Source of the DNA: an uncultured Spirochaetaceae bacterium
Lineage (GTDB): Bacteria > Spirochaetota > Spirochaetia > Sphaerochaetales > Sphaerochaetaceae
DNA: 64,000 bases
Direction: 5' to 3'
Assembly: GCA_944389075.1 (NCBI GenBank)
Contig: CALXLA010000034.1
Span: forward strand, 62,001 to 126,000
Shown: positions 1-8,931 of the stretch, one piece after another
Position numbering within the stretch: position 1 is the first letter of the stretch
Layout of the letters: each line of letters opens with the position of its first letter
Notes under the pieces: model-generated
Seen by the model: only the letters and a program-made list of their open reading frames with translations
Database searches by the model: none
What the model was told of the DNA's origin: nothing
Made by a program: the position numbers and the translations under genes

Positions 1-406
1 TGCTGCAGATACCGAGAATTACCGCAAGAGGCTTCGCCAGGAAAAGGAGAATGCCGTCAAGTATGCAAATGAGTCGATTATCAGGGATCTGCTTGATCCG
101 CTGGATAATTTCTCCAGGGCAATCGAGGCATCTGAAAAGACGAATGATTTCGAAACTATGAAGCAGGGCGTCGTCATGGTCCAGGACCAGCTGGTCAACA
201 TACTCAGACGCAACTGGGGACTTGAGCAGTTCTCCCCGGAGGGAATGCCTTTCGATCCGGCAAAGATGGAGGCATGCATGATGCAGGAAAGTCCTGATGT
301 GGATACTGAGACAGTTTCCCAGGTTTTCATGAAGGGCTACATCCTGAATGGGAAAGTCATCAGGCCTGCAAAAGTCGTTGTCGTAAAACCGAAGAAGGAT
401 AATTGA
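1..406 (+). CDS. grpE: GrpE nucleotide-exchange factor, 3' part
   Basis: Open reading frame entering from the left edge (first full codon at base 2); about 134 residues of the C-terminal part are visible and the start lies outside the window. GrpE releases ADP from DnaK in the cytoplasm. The visible part carries the end of the long dimerisation helix (YRKRLRQEKENA) and the C-terminal beta domain with the family pattern MVQDQLVNIL, followed by FSPEGMPFDP and GYILNGKVIRPAKVVV. It lies 80 bp upstream of dnaK in the same direction, the usual heat-shock order. The promoter, and any CIRCE or HrcA gene, would be left of the window. Confidence 0.95.
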   Translation, partial: AADTENYRKRLRQEKENAVKYANESIIRDLLDPLDNFSRAIEASEKTNDFETMKQGVVMVQDQLVNILRRNWGLEQFSPEGMPFDPAKMEACMMQESPDVDTETVSQVFMKGYILNGKVIRPAKVVVVKPKKDN

Positions 407-437
407 CGATTTAGCCTGGCTTTATTATTTTCCGTTT

Positions 438-455
438 GATGGGCAGAGGCCCGTC
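438..455 (+). other. Hairpin between grpE and dnaK
   Basis: GATGGGC and GCCCGTC (one G-U pair) flank an AGAG loop. There is no T run after it, so it is unlikely to terminate. It could be a processing or stability element that separates grpE from dnaK message levels; that role is inference. Confidence 0.4.
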
Positions 456-486
456 CTGAAACAGAATAACAACATGGAGAGATAAA

Positions 487-2406
487 ATGGGAAAGATAAT
501 AGGTATAGACCTTGGAACTACAAACAGCTGCGTTGCCGTGATGGAAGGCAGCGAGCCGGTCGTAATCGCAAATAGCGAAGGCGACAGGACAACTCCATCT
601 GTAGTTGGATTCACGGAGTCCGACCGCCTTGTAGGAAAGCCTGCAAAGAACCAGATGGTTACCAATCCGCAGAATACTGTCTATTCAATCAAGAGATTCA
701 TGGGCAGGAAGTACCACGAGGTTTCTGAAGAGATCTCGATGGTTCCATACAATGTCATAGCCGGTGCTGGTGATGAGATCAAGGTTGACATCAGAGGCAA
801 GCAGTATTCTCCTCAGGAGATTTCCGCAATCATCCTTCAGAAGATGAAGAAGACAGCGGAAGATTATCTTGGAGAGCCAGTCACAGAGGCTGTCATCACA
901 GTTCCTGCATACTTCAATGACGCACAGCGTCAGGCTACAAAGGATGCGGGCAGAATCGCAGGCCTTGATGTGAAGAGAATCGTCAATGAGCCGACAGCTG
1001 CAGCTCTCGCTTATGGCTTCGGCAAGGACAAGAGCGACAAGGAAGAGACTATTGCTGTTTATGACTTCGGTGGCGGTACATTCGATATCTCGATTCTTGA
1101 GCTCGGCGATGGTGTCTTCGAGGTAAAGTCGACAAACGGCGATACACACCTCGGTGGAGATAACATCGACCAGTGCCTCATCGACTGGATGGTCGCTGAC
1201 TTCAAGGCAAAGAACGGAATCGACCTTTCAAAGGATACGATGGCTCTTCAGAGACTGAAGGAAGCAGCAGAGCAGGCCAAGATCGTACTTTCGTCTTCAA
1301 CGAATACTACTATCAACCTTCCATTCATCACAGCAAACGCGAATGGTCCGCTTCATCTTCAGATGGATCTCTCAAGAGCGAAGTTCGAGCAGATGATCGC
1401 TCCGCTCGTAGAGAGGACGAAGGTACCATGTCTCAACGCTCTCAGAGATGCAGGAATCAATGCATCGGATGTCGATGAAGTCATCCTCGTCGGCGGTTCA
1501 TCGAGAATTCCTTGCGTACAGGAACTTGTAAAGGAGCTGTTTGGCAAGGAGCCGCATAAGGGCGTGAACCCTGATGAGGTCGTTGCAGTCGGTGCATCAA
1601 TCCAGGGTGGTATCCTCAAGGGTGATGTAAAGGATGTTCTTCTCCTTGATGTCACACCGCTTTCTCTTGGTATTGAGACACTCGGCGGCGTCTGCACGAA
1701 GCTCATTGAGAGGAATACCACTATTCCTACAAGGAAGAGCCAGATCTTCTCGACAGCAGCTGATGGACAGACAGCAGTATCCATCCATGTCCTTCAGGGC
1801 GAAAGGGAGCTTGCTTCCCAGAACAGGACTCTCGGGACATTCAATCTCGAAGGGATCGCCCCTGCTCCTCGTGGAGTACCTCAGATCGAGGTCACATTCG
1901 ATATCGATGCCAATGGTATCGTCCATGTATCCGCAAAGGATCTCGGCACTGGAAAGGAGCAGAAGATCAGGATCGAATCCTCCTCAGGTCTTTCCGAGCA
2001 GGAGATTGAGAAGATGGTCAAGGACGCAGAAGCTCATGCTGCAGAGGACAAGAAGGCCAGAGACGGAATCGAGGCAAGGAACAATGCCGAGAGCGTAGTC
2101 TATGCAACAGAGAAGGCGCTCAAGGATTATGGCGATAAGGTCTCTGCTGATGAGAAGGGCAGGATTGAAGCTGCTCTGAATGAGCTCAAGACTACTCTGA
2201 ATGATAGCAACGCTGATCCTCAGCGCATCAAGGAGCAGACAGAGAAGGTACAGCAGGCTTCTATGGAGCTTGGTCAGAAGATCTACCAGCAGACACAGCA
2301 GCAGGGCGGCGGCCAGAACAATGGCGGTCAGACAGGCCCGGGAGCAGGTTCCGCATCTGGTTCTGATCCGAATGGCCCAGTGGACGCCAGCTACGAAGAG
2401 ATATAA
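487..2406 (+). CDS. dnaK: Chaperone DnaK (Hsp70)
   Basis: Cytoplasmic ATP-dependent Hsp70 chaperone, 639 aa, a normal length. Visible signatures are the N-terminal phosphate loop [11 protein letters not shown], the second signature [14 protein letters not shown] near residue 195 and the third [11 protein letters not shown] near residue 337. The substrate-binding domain contains [17 protein letters not shown]. The tail is rich in Gly, Gln and Asn and ends in DASYEEI, where many bacterial DnaKs have a similar acidic end. The start is fixed by a GGAGAG ribosome site 6-7 nt before the ATG. It works with the GrpE and DnaJ encoded on either side. Confidence 0.99.
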   Translation: MGKIIGIDLGTTNSCVAVMEGSEPVVIANSEGDRTTPSVVGFTESDRLVGKPAKNQMVTNPQNTVYSIKRFMGRKYHEVSEEISMVPYNVIAGAGDEIKVDIRGKQYSPQEISAIILQKMKKTAEDYLGEPVTEAVITVPAYFNDAQRQATKDAGRIAGLDVKRIVNEPTAAALAYGFGKDKSDKEETIAVYDFGGGTFDISILELGDGVFEVKSTNGDTHLGGDNIDQCLIDWMVADFKAKNGIDLSKDTMALQRLKEAAEQAKIVLSSSTNTTINLPFITANANGPLHLQMDLSRAKFEQMIAPLVERTKVPCLNALRDAGINASDVDEVILVGGSSRIPCVQELVKELFGKEPHKGVNPDEVVAVGASIQGGILKGDVKDVLLLDVTPLSLGIETLGGVCTKLIERNTTIPTRKSQIFSTAADGQTAVSIHVLQGERELASQNRTLGTFNLEGIAPAPRGVPQIEVTFDIDANGIVHVSAKDLGTGKEQKIRIESSSGLSEQEIEKMVKDAEAHAAEDKKARDGIEARNNAESVVYATEKALKDYGDKVSADEKGRIEAALNELKTTLNDSNADPQRIKEQTEKVQQASMELGQKIYQQTQQQGGGQNNGGQTGPGAGSASGSDPNGPVDASYEEI

Positions 2407-2430
2407 TATAGCTTGGCAGAATCGGTGGAA

Positions 2431-2456
2431 GCAGCATGGAAAACATGCTGCTTTCT
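2431..2456 (+). terminator. Attenuator-like hairpin between dnaK and dnaJ
   Basis: GCAGCATG and CATGCTGC form a perfect 8-bp stem around GAAAA, followed by TTTCTT. The short, interrupted T run suggests partial termination, which would lower dnaJ expression relative to dnaK. Confidence 0.55.
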
Positions 2457-2472
2457 TAAGTGAAGGAAGAGT

Positions 2473-3588
2473 ATGGCGAAGAGAGATTACTATGAAGTCC
2501 TCGGAGTATCTAAGACAGCAACCGAGGATGAGATAAAGAAAGCATACAGGAAGATCGCACTGCAGAATCATCCGGATACGCATCCGAATGACAAGGATGC
2601 TGAGGAGCGGTTCAAGGAAGCCAGCGAGGCATATGAGGTTCTTTCTGATCCGAAGAAGCGCAGTACATATGATCAGTTTGGCTTCAGTGGCATGAATGGC
2701 TTCCAGGGAGGAGCTGCAGGCAACTATTCCAATGTCTATCGTGATTTCTCTGATATCTTTGGTGGTGCTGGCGGTTTTGAGGATATCTTCTCATCATTCT
2801 TCGGCGGTGGTTCCAGAAGACGCCAGGGCGGCAGTACACGCATGGCCGGCGCAACTCTTTCATACAATCTCACGATCGACCTGAAGGAAGCTGTTTTCGG
2901 ATGCAAGAAGGAAATTGCTTTCTCCCATAATGTCATCTGCCCCTCATGTCATGGACAGGGAGGAACAGGACGGCATACATGCCCATCCTGCGGGGGAACA
3001 GGACGCCAGGTACAGGGTGGCGGCTTCTTCCAGATAACATCGACATGCCGTACATGCGGCGGTACAGGTTCCGTAGTGGATAATCCCTGCGCTTCATGCC
3101 ATGGTACGGGATTCCAGAGCCAGAGCCAGAAACTTGCCATCAATATTCCGGCAGGTGCCTTTGATGGCCTTCAGCTCAGCTTGCGCGGCAAAGGTGATGC
3201 GGGACGTGATGGAGGTCCGGATGGCGATCTGATCGTGAATATCTCAGTGCGTCCTGACAAATACTTCAAGAGAGAAGACGACGACCTCATCATACAGATG
3301 CCTATATCTATTGCGAAGGCAACGCTGGGAGGTTCCCTCAATGTACCTACGATCGATGGAACTACTGCTGTGATAAATGTGGATGCAGGTACGCAGTCCG
3401 GGTCGATGCTCCGGCTGAAAGGCAAGGGTGTTCCATCGATGCGCACAGGCAGACGCGGCGATATGTATGTCCGTCTTGTCGTGAATATACCGAGGAGGTT
3501 GTCTTTCAAAGCCAAGGGGCTTATGAAGGAGCTGGCTGCAGAACTCAAGGAGACAGATTCTCCTGAGCCGATGGAGTATAACGGCTGA
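2473..3588 (+). CDS. dnaJ: Chaperone DnaJ (Hsp40)
   Basis: Co-chaperone that delivers clients to DnaK and stimulates its ATPase, 371 aa. The J domain has the HPD triad at residues 33-35. A Gly/Phe-rich linker with several GG and FGG pairs follows at about 75-115. From about residue 156 there are four CxxCxGxG zinc-binding repeats ([32 protein letters not shown]), then the two C-terminal beta domains. This is a complete type I DnaJ. A purine-rich site (GAAGGAAGAG) precedes the ATG. Its stop overlaps the next gene's start by one base. Confidence 0.99.
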   Translation: MAKRDYYEVLGVSKTATEDEIKKAYRKIALQNHPDTHPNDKDAEERFKEASEAYEVLSDPKKRSTYDQFGFSGMNGFQGGAAGNYSNVYRDFSDIFGGAGGFEDIFSSFFGGGSRRRQGGSTRMAGATLSYNLTIDLKEAVFGCKKEIAFSHNVICPSCHGQGGTGRHTCPSCGGTGRQVQGGGFFQITSTCRTCGGTGSVVDNPCASCHGTGFQSQSQKLAINIPAGAFDGLQLSLRGKGDAGRDGGPDGDLIVNISVRPDKYFKREDDDLIIQMPISIAKATLGGSLNVPTIDGTTAVINVDAGTQSGSMLRLKGKGVPSMRTGRRGDMYVRLVVNIPRRLSFKAKGLMKELAAELKETDSPEPMEYNG

Positions 3589-4343
3589 TGGGCGAGAGGA
3601 TTTATGGGCATCATGCCATAGAAGAAGGTATCAAGAAAGCGGGAATGGGTTCTACTCTCTATGTGCAGAGAGGTGGTGGCGAGAAGATCGAGGCCCTTGT
3701 AAGGGAAGCCCAGCTTACCGGAAAGATTGCCGTGAAGAAGCTTTCGCGCGATGAGCTCGCGAGAATGATGCCGGATGTTGATGTAAGAGGTGCGATCCTT
3801 GATTTAGGGGGCCCCAGACGTGGTGCTTCAAGACTTCAGGAAGTGAGTGTCGATGCATTCTGCTCAAAGCTCAGAGAAGGACAGGGCGCTCTTGTCCTGA
3901 TTCTCGATGGGATTACGGATCCTCATAATCTCGGAGCCATATTGCGTTCCGCAGATCAGTTTGCAGCGGATCTCGTCATAATTCCGGAGAGGAGGGCCGT
4001 TCAGGCTAATGAGACAGTCGTCAAAGTTTCTTCAGGAGCTGCGCAATATGTGCCTATTGCTGTCGTGACGAATATCTCCAGAGAGATGAAGACCCTTCAG
4101 GAGAATGGCTTCTGGGTGTATGGAGCGGATATGTCGGGAGATGAGTCATATTCACTGCAGTTCCCTGAACGTACTGCCATAGTTATGGGTTCAGAGGGCA
4201 GCGGCATTTCGCAACTTGTCAGGAAGAACTGCGACCATATCGTATCGATTCCGATGAACGGACACATAGATTCCCTCAACGTCTCAGTCGCTGCGGGAAT
4301 CCTGATGTATGAATTCAGAAGGAATCATTCTGTTACGAAATAA
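3588..4343 (+). CDS. rlmB: 23S rRNA 2'-O-methyltransferase, RlmB/TrmH family
   Basis: SPOUT-fold RNA 2'-O-ribose methyltransferase, 251 aa. In E. coli RlmB methylates G2251 of 23S rRNA; the exact target here is inferred. It has an N-terminal L30e-like substrate-binding domain starting GERIYGHHAIEEGI. The three SpoU motifs follow: ILDGITDPHNLGAILRSADQ at about residues 104-123, VMGSEGSGIS near 204 and IPMNGHIDSLNVSVAAGIL near the C-terminus. The ATG overlaps the dnaJ stop by one base (TGATG), indicating translational coupling. The 3' end overlaps the opposite-strand PurD-like gene by 19 bp. Confidence 0.93.
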   Translation: MGERIYGHHAIEEGIKKAGMGSTLYVQRGGGEKIEALVREAQLTGKIAVKKLSRDELARMMPDVDVRGAILDLGGPRRGASRLQEVSVDAFCSKLREGQGALVLILDGITDPHNLGAILRSADQFAADLVIIPERRAVQANETVVKVSSGAAQYVPIAVVTNISREMKTLQENGFWVYGADMSGDESYSLQFPERTAIVMGSEGSGISQLVRKNCDHIVSIPMNGHIDSLNVSVAAGILMYEFRRNHSVTK

Positions 4344-5593
4344 TCGTTGCCGATATCGTCTCTGTACCAGAGATTTGAGAATTTCTTTCCTTTTATAAGG
4401 CTGTAAGCGGCTTGGTTTGCAATCTGGAGATTCTTTCCAAGCCCTACTACAGTGAGATTCCTTCCTCCTGTGGTGATTGCTTTGCCGTCAATATCTTCCA
4501 ATGCACCGCAGAATACAATCGGGGAATTCCCGACATGCTCCAGGAATACATTTGTCAGACCTTCGATTTCGACTCCTGTCCTTATATCCATAGGATAGCC
4601 CTCAGAGGCAAGCACGACAGCGACAGAGCAGAGATCCGAGCGTTCAAGCTGTATGCTCCCGACTCTGTTTTCGGACATCGCCCACAGAATCTCGATGATA
4701 TCTGTCCTGATAAGCGGGATCATTGCCTGTGCGGAAGGATCGCTGAAGCGTACATGATAATCGACAAGGTATGGTTCTCTTGTCGCTTCATCCAGCATCA
4801 GCGAAAGCGTAAGCACCCCTCGATATGCGAGATTCTCGACTTTCAGCCCATAAAGGGTAGGCTCGATTATCCTCTCCCTTATTGTATCCATCAGATCCTC
4901 AAGTACAGGAACAGGACATACGGAGCCCATTCCTCCTGTAGGTGTCATGTCATTCCTTGATTTCTTGGTGCAGTCGCTTGTCAGAGGGAGAACAAGGTAG
5001 CCATTGTCATCAATCATGAGAGAGCATGATGCAGGTATTCCTCTTATGTACTGCTCAAGAAGCACGGGCCCCCTGCTCAGCAGTTTCCTGGCAAAGCCCA
5101 GAAGGGAGTCCTTGTCGGAAGATGTGATCATGATCCTTGAAGGTGTCATCATATTGCTCTTTATGATGAATGTCTCACCTTCATGCCGGGAAAGATAGCG
5201 GCTTAGGGATTCCTCGTCATCGAAGAACGTTCCCTTCGGCACTGGGATGTTGTGACGTGCCATGAATGCCCTGGAAAAAGACCTGTCCCCTTCAAGTTTG
5301 AGCGATTTCTCAGGTGCACCGAATACTGGTATCCCCCTGTCCTTTAGATAGCTGGAGACACCGGTGAATAGCGGCTGTTCTGTCCCTATGAACACGAAAT
5401 CTATTGAATTATCTATGCATGCTTTGAACACAGCTTCCGGATCCGATGGATCTGTGTCAGGCAGGTTGGTAGCTATTCTGGATGTAGCAAGGTTTCCTGG
5501 CGCAGCATACAAGCCAGATATGTAGCGGCTTTTGCTGAACCACCATACCATTGCATGGTCCTTTGCCCCCGAGCCGAGCAGAAGAACACGCAT
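4325..5593 (-). CDS. PurD-like ATP-grasp protein (phosphoribosylamine-glycine ligase homologue, divergent)
   Basis: 422 aa, with the layout and length of glycinamide ribonucleotide synthetase (PurD). It starts VLLLGSGAKDHAM, has an AAPGNLATS-like loop and IGTEQPLFTGV, and keeps TGGMGSVCPVPV and YRGVLTLSLML. Several sites that are strongly conserved in PurD are changed. The glycine-rich ATP-grasp loop is IIKSNMMTPSRIMIT instead of the usual KADGLAAGKGV. The metal-binding E-N-R-GDPE segment reads VDYHVRFSDPSAQ. It may therefore be inactive or act on another substrate. A GTG two codons upstream is possible, but the GAGGAGGTG ribosome site fits this ATG better. No other purine gene is nearby. Confidence 0.75.
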   Translation of the reverse strand: MRVLLLGSGAKDHAMVWWFSKSRYISGLYAAPGNLATSRIATNLPDTDPSDPEAVFKACIDNSIDFVFIGTEQPLFTGVSSYLKDRGIPVFGAPEKSLKLEGDRSFSRAFMARHNIPVPKGTFFDDEESLSRYLSRHEGETFIIKSNMMTPSRIMITSSDKDSLLGFARKLLSRGPVLLEQYIRGIPASCSLMIDDNGYLVLPLTSDCTKKSRNDMTPTGGMGSVCPVPVLEDLMDTIRERIIEPTLYGLKVENLAYRGVLTLSLMLDEATREPYLVDYHVRFSDPSAQAMIPLIRTDIIEILWAMSENRVGSIQLERSDLCSVAVVLASEGYPMDIRTGVEIEGLTNVFLEHVGNSPIVFCGALEDIDGKAITTGGRNLTVVGLGKNLQIANQAAYSLIKGKKFSNLWYRDDIGNDYFVTE

Positions 5594-5671
5594 TTTCACC
5601 TCCTCTTTGATTTAACGCTACCACACTGCAATTGGAAAATCAAAGAAATCCGTCGGCTTTTTCATTGATAT

Positions 5672-6616
5672 TTACTTAACAAGCGGCATCAGGGCATTCA
5701 CGCATTCTTCTTCTGTCGAAGCCTGAGTCAGCCTGGCTTTGACACTGCTTGCACCGCTGATTCCCTTTATGTATGCCATAAGCTGCTTGCGCATCTCCCG
5801 GCAGGCGATATCTTCGCCATAGCAGCTGATCGCAAGCCTGAGATGTCTGATTGCCGTCATGACTTTCTCTTCTGTGTCTGGAAGAGAATAGCTGCCTGTC
5901 TTAAGATACTCCTTCGTCATCCTGAAGATGAAGGGATTGCCGATTGCCCCGCGTGCGAACATGACACCATCCATGCCGCAGCCGTCAATGATCTCCGCGG
6001 CATCTTCAGGTCTGAAGATATCTCCAGAGGCAAAGAGGAATGCACCGCTTCCTTTCATGTGCTCCGAAAGGCTGCGGAATGCATTCCTGTCAGCTGTTCC
6101 TGAGTATCCCTGCGCTCTGGTCCGCGCATGCAAAGTCAGGACAGATGCTCCTGCATTGTGTACAGCCTCGGCAAATTCAATGTAGTTTATTGATGAGGAA
6201 TCCCAGCCAAGCCGGAATTTCACTGATACAGGTATATCTGTCCTTGACTTGATTGCCTTTATCATCTGGCAGACTTTCTCAGGATCCTTCATCAGCGCAG
6301 AACCGGCACCTGTCTTCACTACCTTTGGAACAGGGCATCCACAGTTTATATCTATCATGTGGGGATTGAAGGACAGCAATGTGTCCATGCACCTTGCCAC
6401 AGGATCTGCAGATGGTGCGAATATCTGGACGATGAGCTTCTCATCCTCGCTGTAGCGGTCAAGAAGATGCTTTGTCTTCTCGCTGTCTCTTGCAAGTCCT
6501 TCAGCGCTCACCATCTCCGTTACCGATCCATCAGCTCCATATGAATTTGCGATCTGCCTGAATGCCTTGTCTGTGTAGCCTGCGAGAGGCGCCAGAAAAA
6601 GTGAGTGTTCTGCCAT
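5672..6616 (-). CDS. dus: tRNA-dihydrouridine synthase (Dus)
   Basis: FMN-dependent enzyme that reduces uridines in the tRNA D-loop, 314 aa. The TIM-barrel N-terminus LFLAPLAGYTDKAFR is typical. The catalytic cysteine lies in DINCGCPVPKVVKTGAGSAL at about residues 93-112. SVKFRLGW and LHARTRAQGYSG follow, then GVMFARGAIGNPFIF for FMN phosphate binding. It resembles DusB-type enzymes, but the subfamily is not certain. No ribosome site precedes the ATG; instead TAATAT lies 7 nt upstream, so the transcript is probably leaderless. It is divergent from the nucleotidyltransferase gene with only 46 bp between them. Confidence 0.95.
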   Translation of the reverse strand: MAEHSLFLAPLAGYTDKAFRQIANSYGADGSVTEMVSAEGLARDSEKTKHLLDRYSEDEKLIVQIFAPSADPVARCMDTLLSFNPHMIDINCGCPVPKVVKTGAGSALMKDPEKVCQMIKAIKSRTDIPVSVKFRLGWDSSSINYIEFAEAVHNAGASVLTLHARTRAQGYSGTADRNAFRSLSEHMKGSGAFLFASGDIFRPEDAAEIIDGCGMDGVMFARGAIGNPFIFRMTKEYLKTGSYSLPDTEEKVMTAIRHLRLAISCYGEDIACREMRKQLMAYIKGISGASSVKARLTQASTEEECVNALMPLVK

Positions 6617-6623
6617 GTTTTGA

Positions 6624-6629
6624 ATATTA
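6624..6629 (-). promoter_or_regulatory. -10 box TAATAT, leaderless dus
   Basis: TAATAT on the minus strand ends 7 nt before the dus ATG. No Shine-Dalgarno sequence lies between them. Confidence 0.6.
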
Positions 6630-6650
6630 CACGATTATCGACCTGAATGC

Positions 6651-6656
6651 TAAGAT
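6651..6656 (+). promoter_or_regulatory. -10 box TAAGAT, leaderless start of the nucleotidyltransferase gene
   Basis: TAAGAT ends 6 nt before the ATG at 6663. The GGAGG in between sits only 1 nt from the ATG, which is too close for normal ribosome binding. Confidence 0.55.
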
Positions 6657-6662
6657 GGAGGC

Positions 6663-7442
6663 ATGGATACTGTTTTGGAAAGGATTGCAGAGGAATTTTC
6701 CCATCTTGAGTCCGTATGTGCTGTAGCGCTCTCAGGTTCGATGACAAGCCAGATACATGATGAGCTTTCAGATTACGATATCTATGTATATGCTGACATG
6801 GAAGTCGGCACGGACGAACGGAAGGCTTTGCTTGAGAGGCTTTCACCGGAATTCCTGCTTTCAGGAATGTCATTCTTCGAGCCAGGCGATGAAATGATGC
6901 TTGAAGGCAATGTCTATGACATCATGTACAGAGATAGCAGCTTCCCTCATCGGGAGATTGAGAGGGTGTGGATTGCCCATCAGCCATCGCTTGGCTATTC
7001 TACATGCTTCCTTCATAATCTCAGGACCCATAGGATACTGTTTGACAGGACAGGTGCGCTTGGAAAGGAGATTGGAAGGCTGGATTCGACATATCCTGAC
7101 GAACTTGCGGAGAGCATAATCAGCTTCAACTGCGAGATGATGACGGGACAATTTTCAAGCAACTGGATCCATCAGGTGGAGAATGCAGTCAGAAGAGGGG
7201 ATCTGATCAGCATCAATCACAGGACCGCTGCGCTGATGGCATCATATTTCGATATCCTTTTCGCGGCCAACAGGGTTCTTCATCCGGGAGAGAAGAAGAT
7301 AGCGGGATATGTGCATCTTCTCTGCCATTCCGTTCCAGAGCATTTCGATGAGGATATTGCCGCAATATATACCAGCCTTGATGGAAATGGCCTTATGGGG
7401 AATCTTTCAAGGGCGATAGACAGGCTGTATGGAATCTTATGA
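6663..7442 (+). CDS. Nucleotidyltransferase-fold protein (DUF4037-like)
   Basis: 259 aa. The N-terminus has the polymerase-beta-type nucleotidyltransferase pattern: LSGSMTSQIHDELSDYDIYV (residues 24-43), giving the GS motif and the DYD metal-binding aspartates; VYDIMY may supply the third acidic residue. The C-terminal half is helical and includes FAANRVLHPGEKK, a string seen in DUF4037-type proteins. The family transfers nucleotides to unknown acceptors; aminoglycoside adenylyltransferases are only distant relatives, so a resistance role is not supported. It is a single-gene unit before the PSP1 gene. Confidence 0.75.
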   Translation: MDTVLERIAEEFSHLESVCAVALSGSMTSQIHDELSDYDIYVYADMEVGTDERKALLERLSPEFLLSGMSFFEPGDEMMLEGNVYDIMYRDSSFPHREIERVWIAHQPSLGYSTCFLHNLRTHRILFDRTGALGKEIGRLDSTYPDELAESIISFNCEMMTGQFSSNWIHQVENAVRRGDLISINHRTAALMASYFDILFAANRVLHPGEKKIAGYVHLLCHSVPEHFDEDIAAIYTSLDGNGLMGNLSRAIDRLYGIL

Positions 7443-7465
7443 TTCACAATTGCCTTGCGATGTGA

Positions 7466-7471
7466 TAGCTT
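7466..7471 (+). promoter_or_regulatory. -10 box TAGCTT, leaderless start of the PSP1-domain gene
   Basis: TAGCTT ends 6 nt before the ATG at 7478. There is no ribosome site. Confidence 0.45.
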
Positions 7472-7477
7472 TTGCGT

Positions 7478-8521
7478 ATGGACAAGAAATCAAAGCATGC
7501 AGATACCGGCGATGATTATGCATATGTATATTATATCAAGAATCCATCGTACAACGATGTCTCGATAGGTGCGTGGGATTCTATTCTGTATTCAGGGACC
7601 CCTGTCATGTATGAGACGCGTTTTGGCCTGGATCTCGGGCTTATAGTCGGACCTCTTGGCGTGGCGGGCAGGTCATATGTTCCCGGAAGTGATGAAATAA
7701 GGGGTGCCTGCCTTCATTTCGGCAGCGATGATGAGGAGAATGGGTATCCACAGGATGATGGAGGCCATCAATGCGATGGCTGTTTCGGATGTCAGATCGC
7801 AAAAGAACCTGAAAAGATGAAAGTCACAGGAGATGTCGACTGGATCGACCATCTTGCGACACCTTCGGAGATGGCCCGTTATGCCGAGAATGAGGAGAAA
7901 GAGGACTATGCACTTCGTATCTGCAGGGAGAAGATCAGGAAACATGGGCTGAACATGAAGCTCGTCACTACCCATTTCATGCCGGCAGAGCCAAAGGTCG
8001 TCTTTTTCTTCACGGCTGATGAGAGAGTAGACTTCCGTGATCTTGTGAAGGATCTCTCAGGCGTTTTCCGCATGCGTATAGAACTGAGGCAGATTGGCAA
8101 CAGGGATGAGGCTAAGCTTATCGGAGGATTGTCGGTCTGCGGAAGGGATTATTGCTGTCATGCGATGATGACTGCCGTGAGCGACAAGAAGTCATCCGTG
8201 ACGATGAAGATGGCCAAGAACCAGAATCTATCACTCAATTCGATGAAGATATCAGGGCCCTGCGGGAAGCTGTTGTGCTGTCTCGCTTATGAAAATGAGT
8301 ATTATCTTGAGGAAAAGGCGGGATGTCCGCCTGAAGGTACCAGGATAAAGCTCGATCATGAGCTCTGGAAGGTGACAGAGGTCAATATCCTGTCGAGGAA
8401 GATAAGCCTTCTTGGATCCGAAGGACGGACGATCATGATTCCATTTGATGAGATATGGTATAATGATGAGACTGGATACTGGCAGGTAAGCGATGAGTAT
8501 CAGGAAGAGCTCTTTTCCTGA
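7478..8521 (+). CDS. PSP1-domain protein (RicT/YaaT-like)
   Basis: 347 aa. The central and C-terminal region shows the PSP1 signature: LIGGLSVCGRDYCCHAMM, then MAKNQNLSLNSMKISGPCGK and LLCCLAYENEYY. In Bacillus the homologue RicT forms an Fe-S-bearing complex that affects RNA processing and development; the role in spirochaetes is unknown. A cysteine cluster CDGCFGCQIAKE near residue 100 could be an additional metal site. A TTG two codons upstream is an alternative start, but the ATG here is 6 nt from a TANNNT box. No ribosome site is present for either. Confidence 0.85.
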   Translation: MDKKSKHADTGDDYAYVYYIKNPSYNDVSIGAWDSILYSGTPVMYETRFGLDLGLIVGPLGVAGRSYVPGSDEIRGACLHFGSDDEENGYPQDDGGHQCDGCFGCQIAKEPEKMKVTGDVDWIDHLATPSEMARYAENEEKEDYALRICREKIRKHGLNMKLVTTHFMPAEPKVVFFFTADERVDFRDLVKDLSGVFRMRIELRQIGNRDEAKLIGGLSVCGRDYCCHAMMTAVSDKKSSVTMKMAKNQNLSLNSMKISGPCGKLLCCLAYENEYYLEEKAGCPPEGTRIKLDHELWKVTEVNILSRKISLLGSEGRTIMIPFDEIWYNDETGYWQVSDEYQEELFS

Positions 8522-8548
8522 TACATTAAAATGTTGTTATGTAAAGTG

Positions 8549-8578
8549 TTGACTAGCATATCGCTTTTGTGGTACTTT
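8549..8578 (+). promoter_or_regulatory. Promoter of rpsT
   Basis: TTGACT (8549-8554), 18-bp spacer, TACTTT (8573-8578). It lies about 100 bp upstream of rpsT. Confidence 0.65.
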
Positions 8579-8582
8579 GCAT

Positions 8583-8615
8583 AAGCGCTGTTGTTTGGAA
8601 GACAGCGTTTTGTTT
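8583..8615 (+). promoter_or_regulatory. Leader hairpin of rpsT
   Basis: AAGCGCTGT pairs with ACAGCGTTT (one G-U) around a 10-nt loop, followed by TGTTT. It lies just downstream of the rpsT promoter and ahead of the ribosome site. It may be an attenuator or an S20 autoregulatory site; that is inference from position. Confidence 0.5.
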
Positions 8616-8652
8616 AGATAAATTCATTCATTGGAAATGTTTGGAGGAATAA

Positions 8653-8913
8653 ATGGCTAACAAGTCAGCAGAGAAGAGAGAACGCCAGGAAGCTCAGCGC
8701 CGCCTTCGCAACCGCGCTGCAAAGAGCACAATGCGCACGGCTATCAAGAAATTCGATGCCGCAGTAGCTGCAGGTGACAAGGCTGAGGCTGAGAAGACAA
8801 TGGCACTCAGCTGCAAGCTTCTCGACAAGGTCGCAGGAAAGGGAATCATCCATAAGAACACAGCTGCAAGGAAGAAGAGCAGACTCGCACACGCATATAG
8901 CAAGATGGTCTGA
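8653..8913 (+). CDS. rpsT: 30S ribosomal protein S20
   Basis: 86 aa, basic and almost entirely helical, with the family start ANKSAEKRERQEAQRR and the end GIIHKNTAARKKSRLAHAY. It binds 16S rRNA in the small subunit body. Strong GGAGGAATAA ribosome site before the ATG. It has its own promoter and leader hairpin, and is followed 18 bp later by the HU gene, probably co-transcribed. Confidence 0.98.
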   Translation: MANKSAEKRERQEAQRRLRNRAAKSTMRTAIKKFDAAVAAGDKAEAEKTMALSCKLLDKVAGKGIIHKNTAARKKSRLAHAYSKMV

Positions 8914-8931
8914 GTCCCTTGGAGGTGACAT

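Noticed and set aside
1-486. CIRCE element or HrcA control of the chaperone operon
   Set aside because: The operon's promoter region lies outside the window, and no TTAGCACTC inverted repeat is seen between grpE and dnaK.
1634-2098. Long open frames in other phases of dnaK and other highly expressed genes
   Set aside because: They are shadows of strongly biased codon use and have no ribosome site or recognisable domain.
6663-7442. Aminoglycoside resistance nucleotidyltransferase
   Set aside because: Only the general nucleotidyltransferase motif is shared; the C-terminal part matches unknown-function proteins rather than resistance enzymes.
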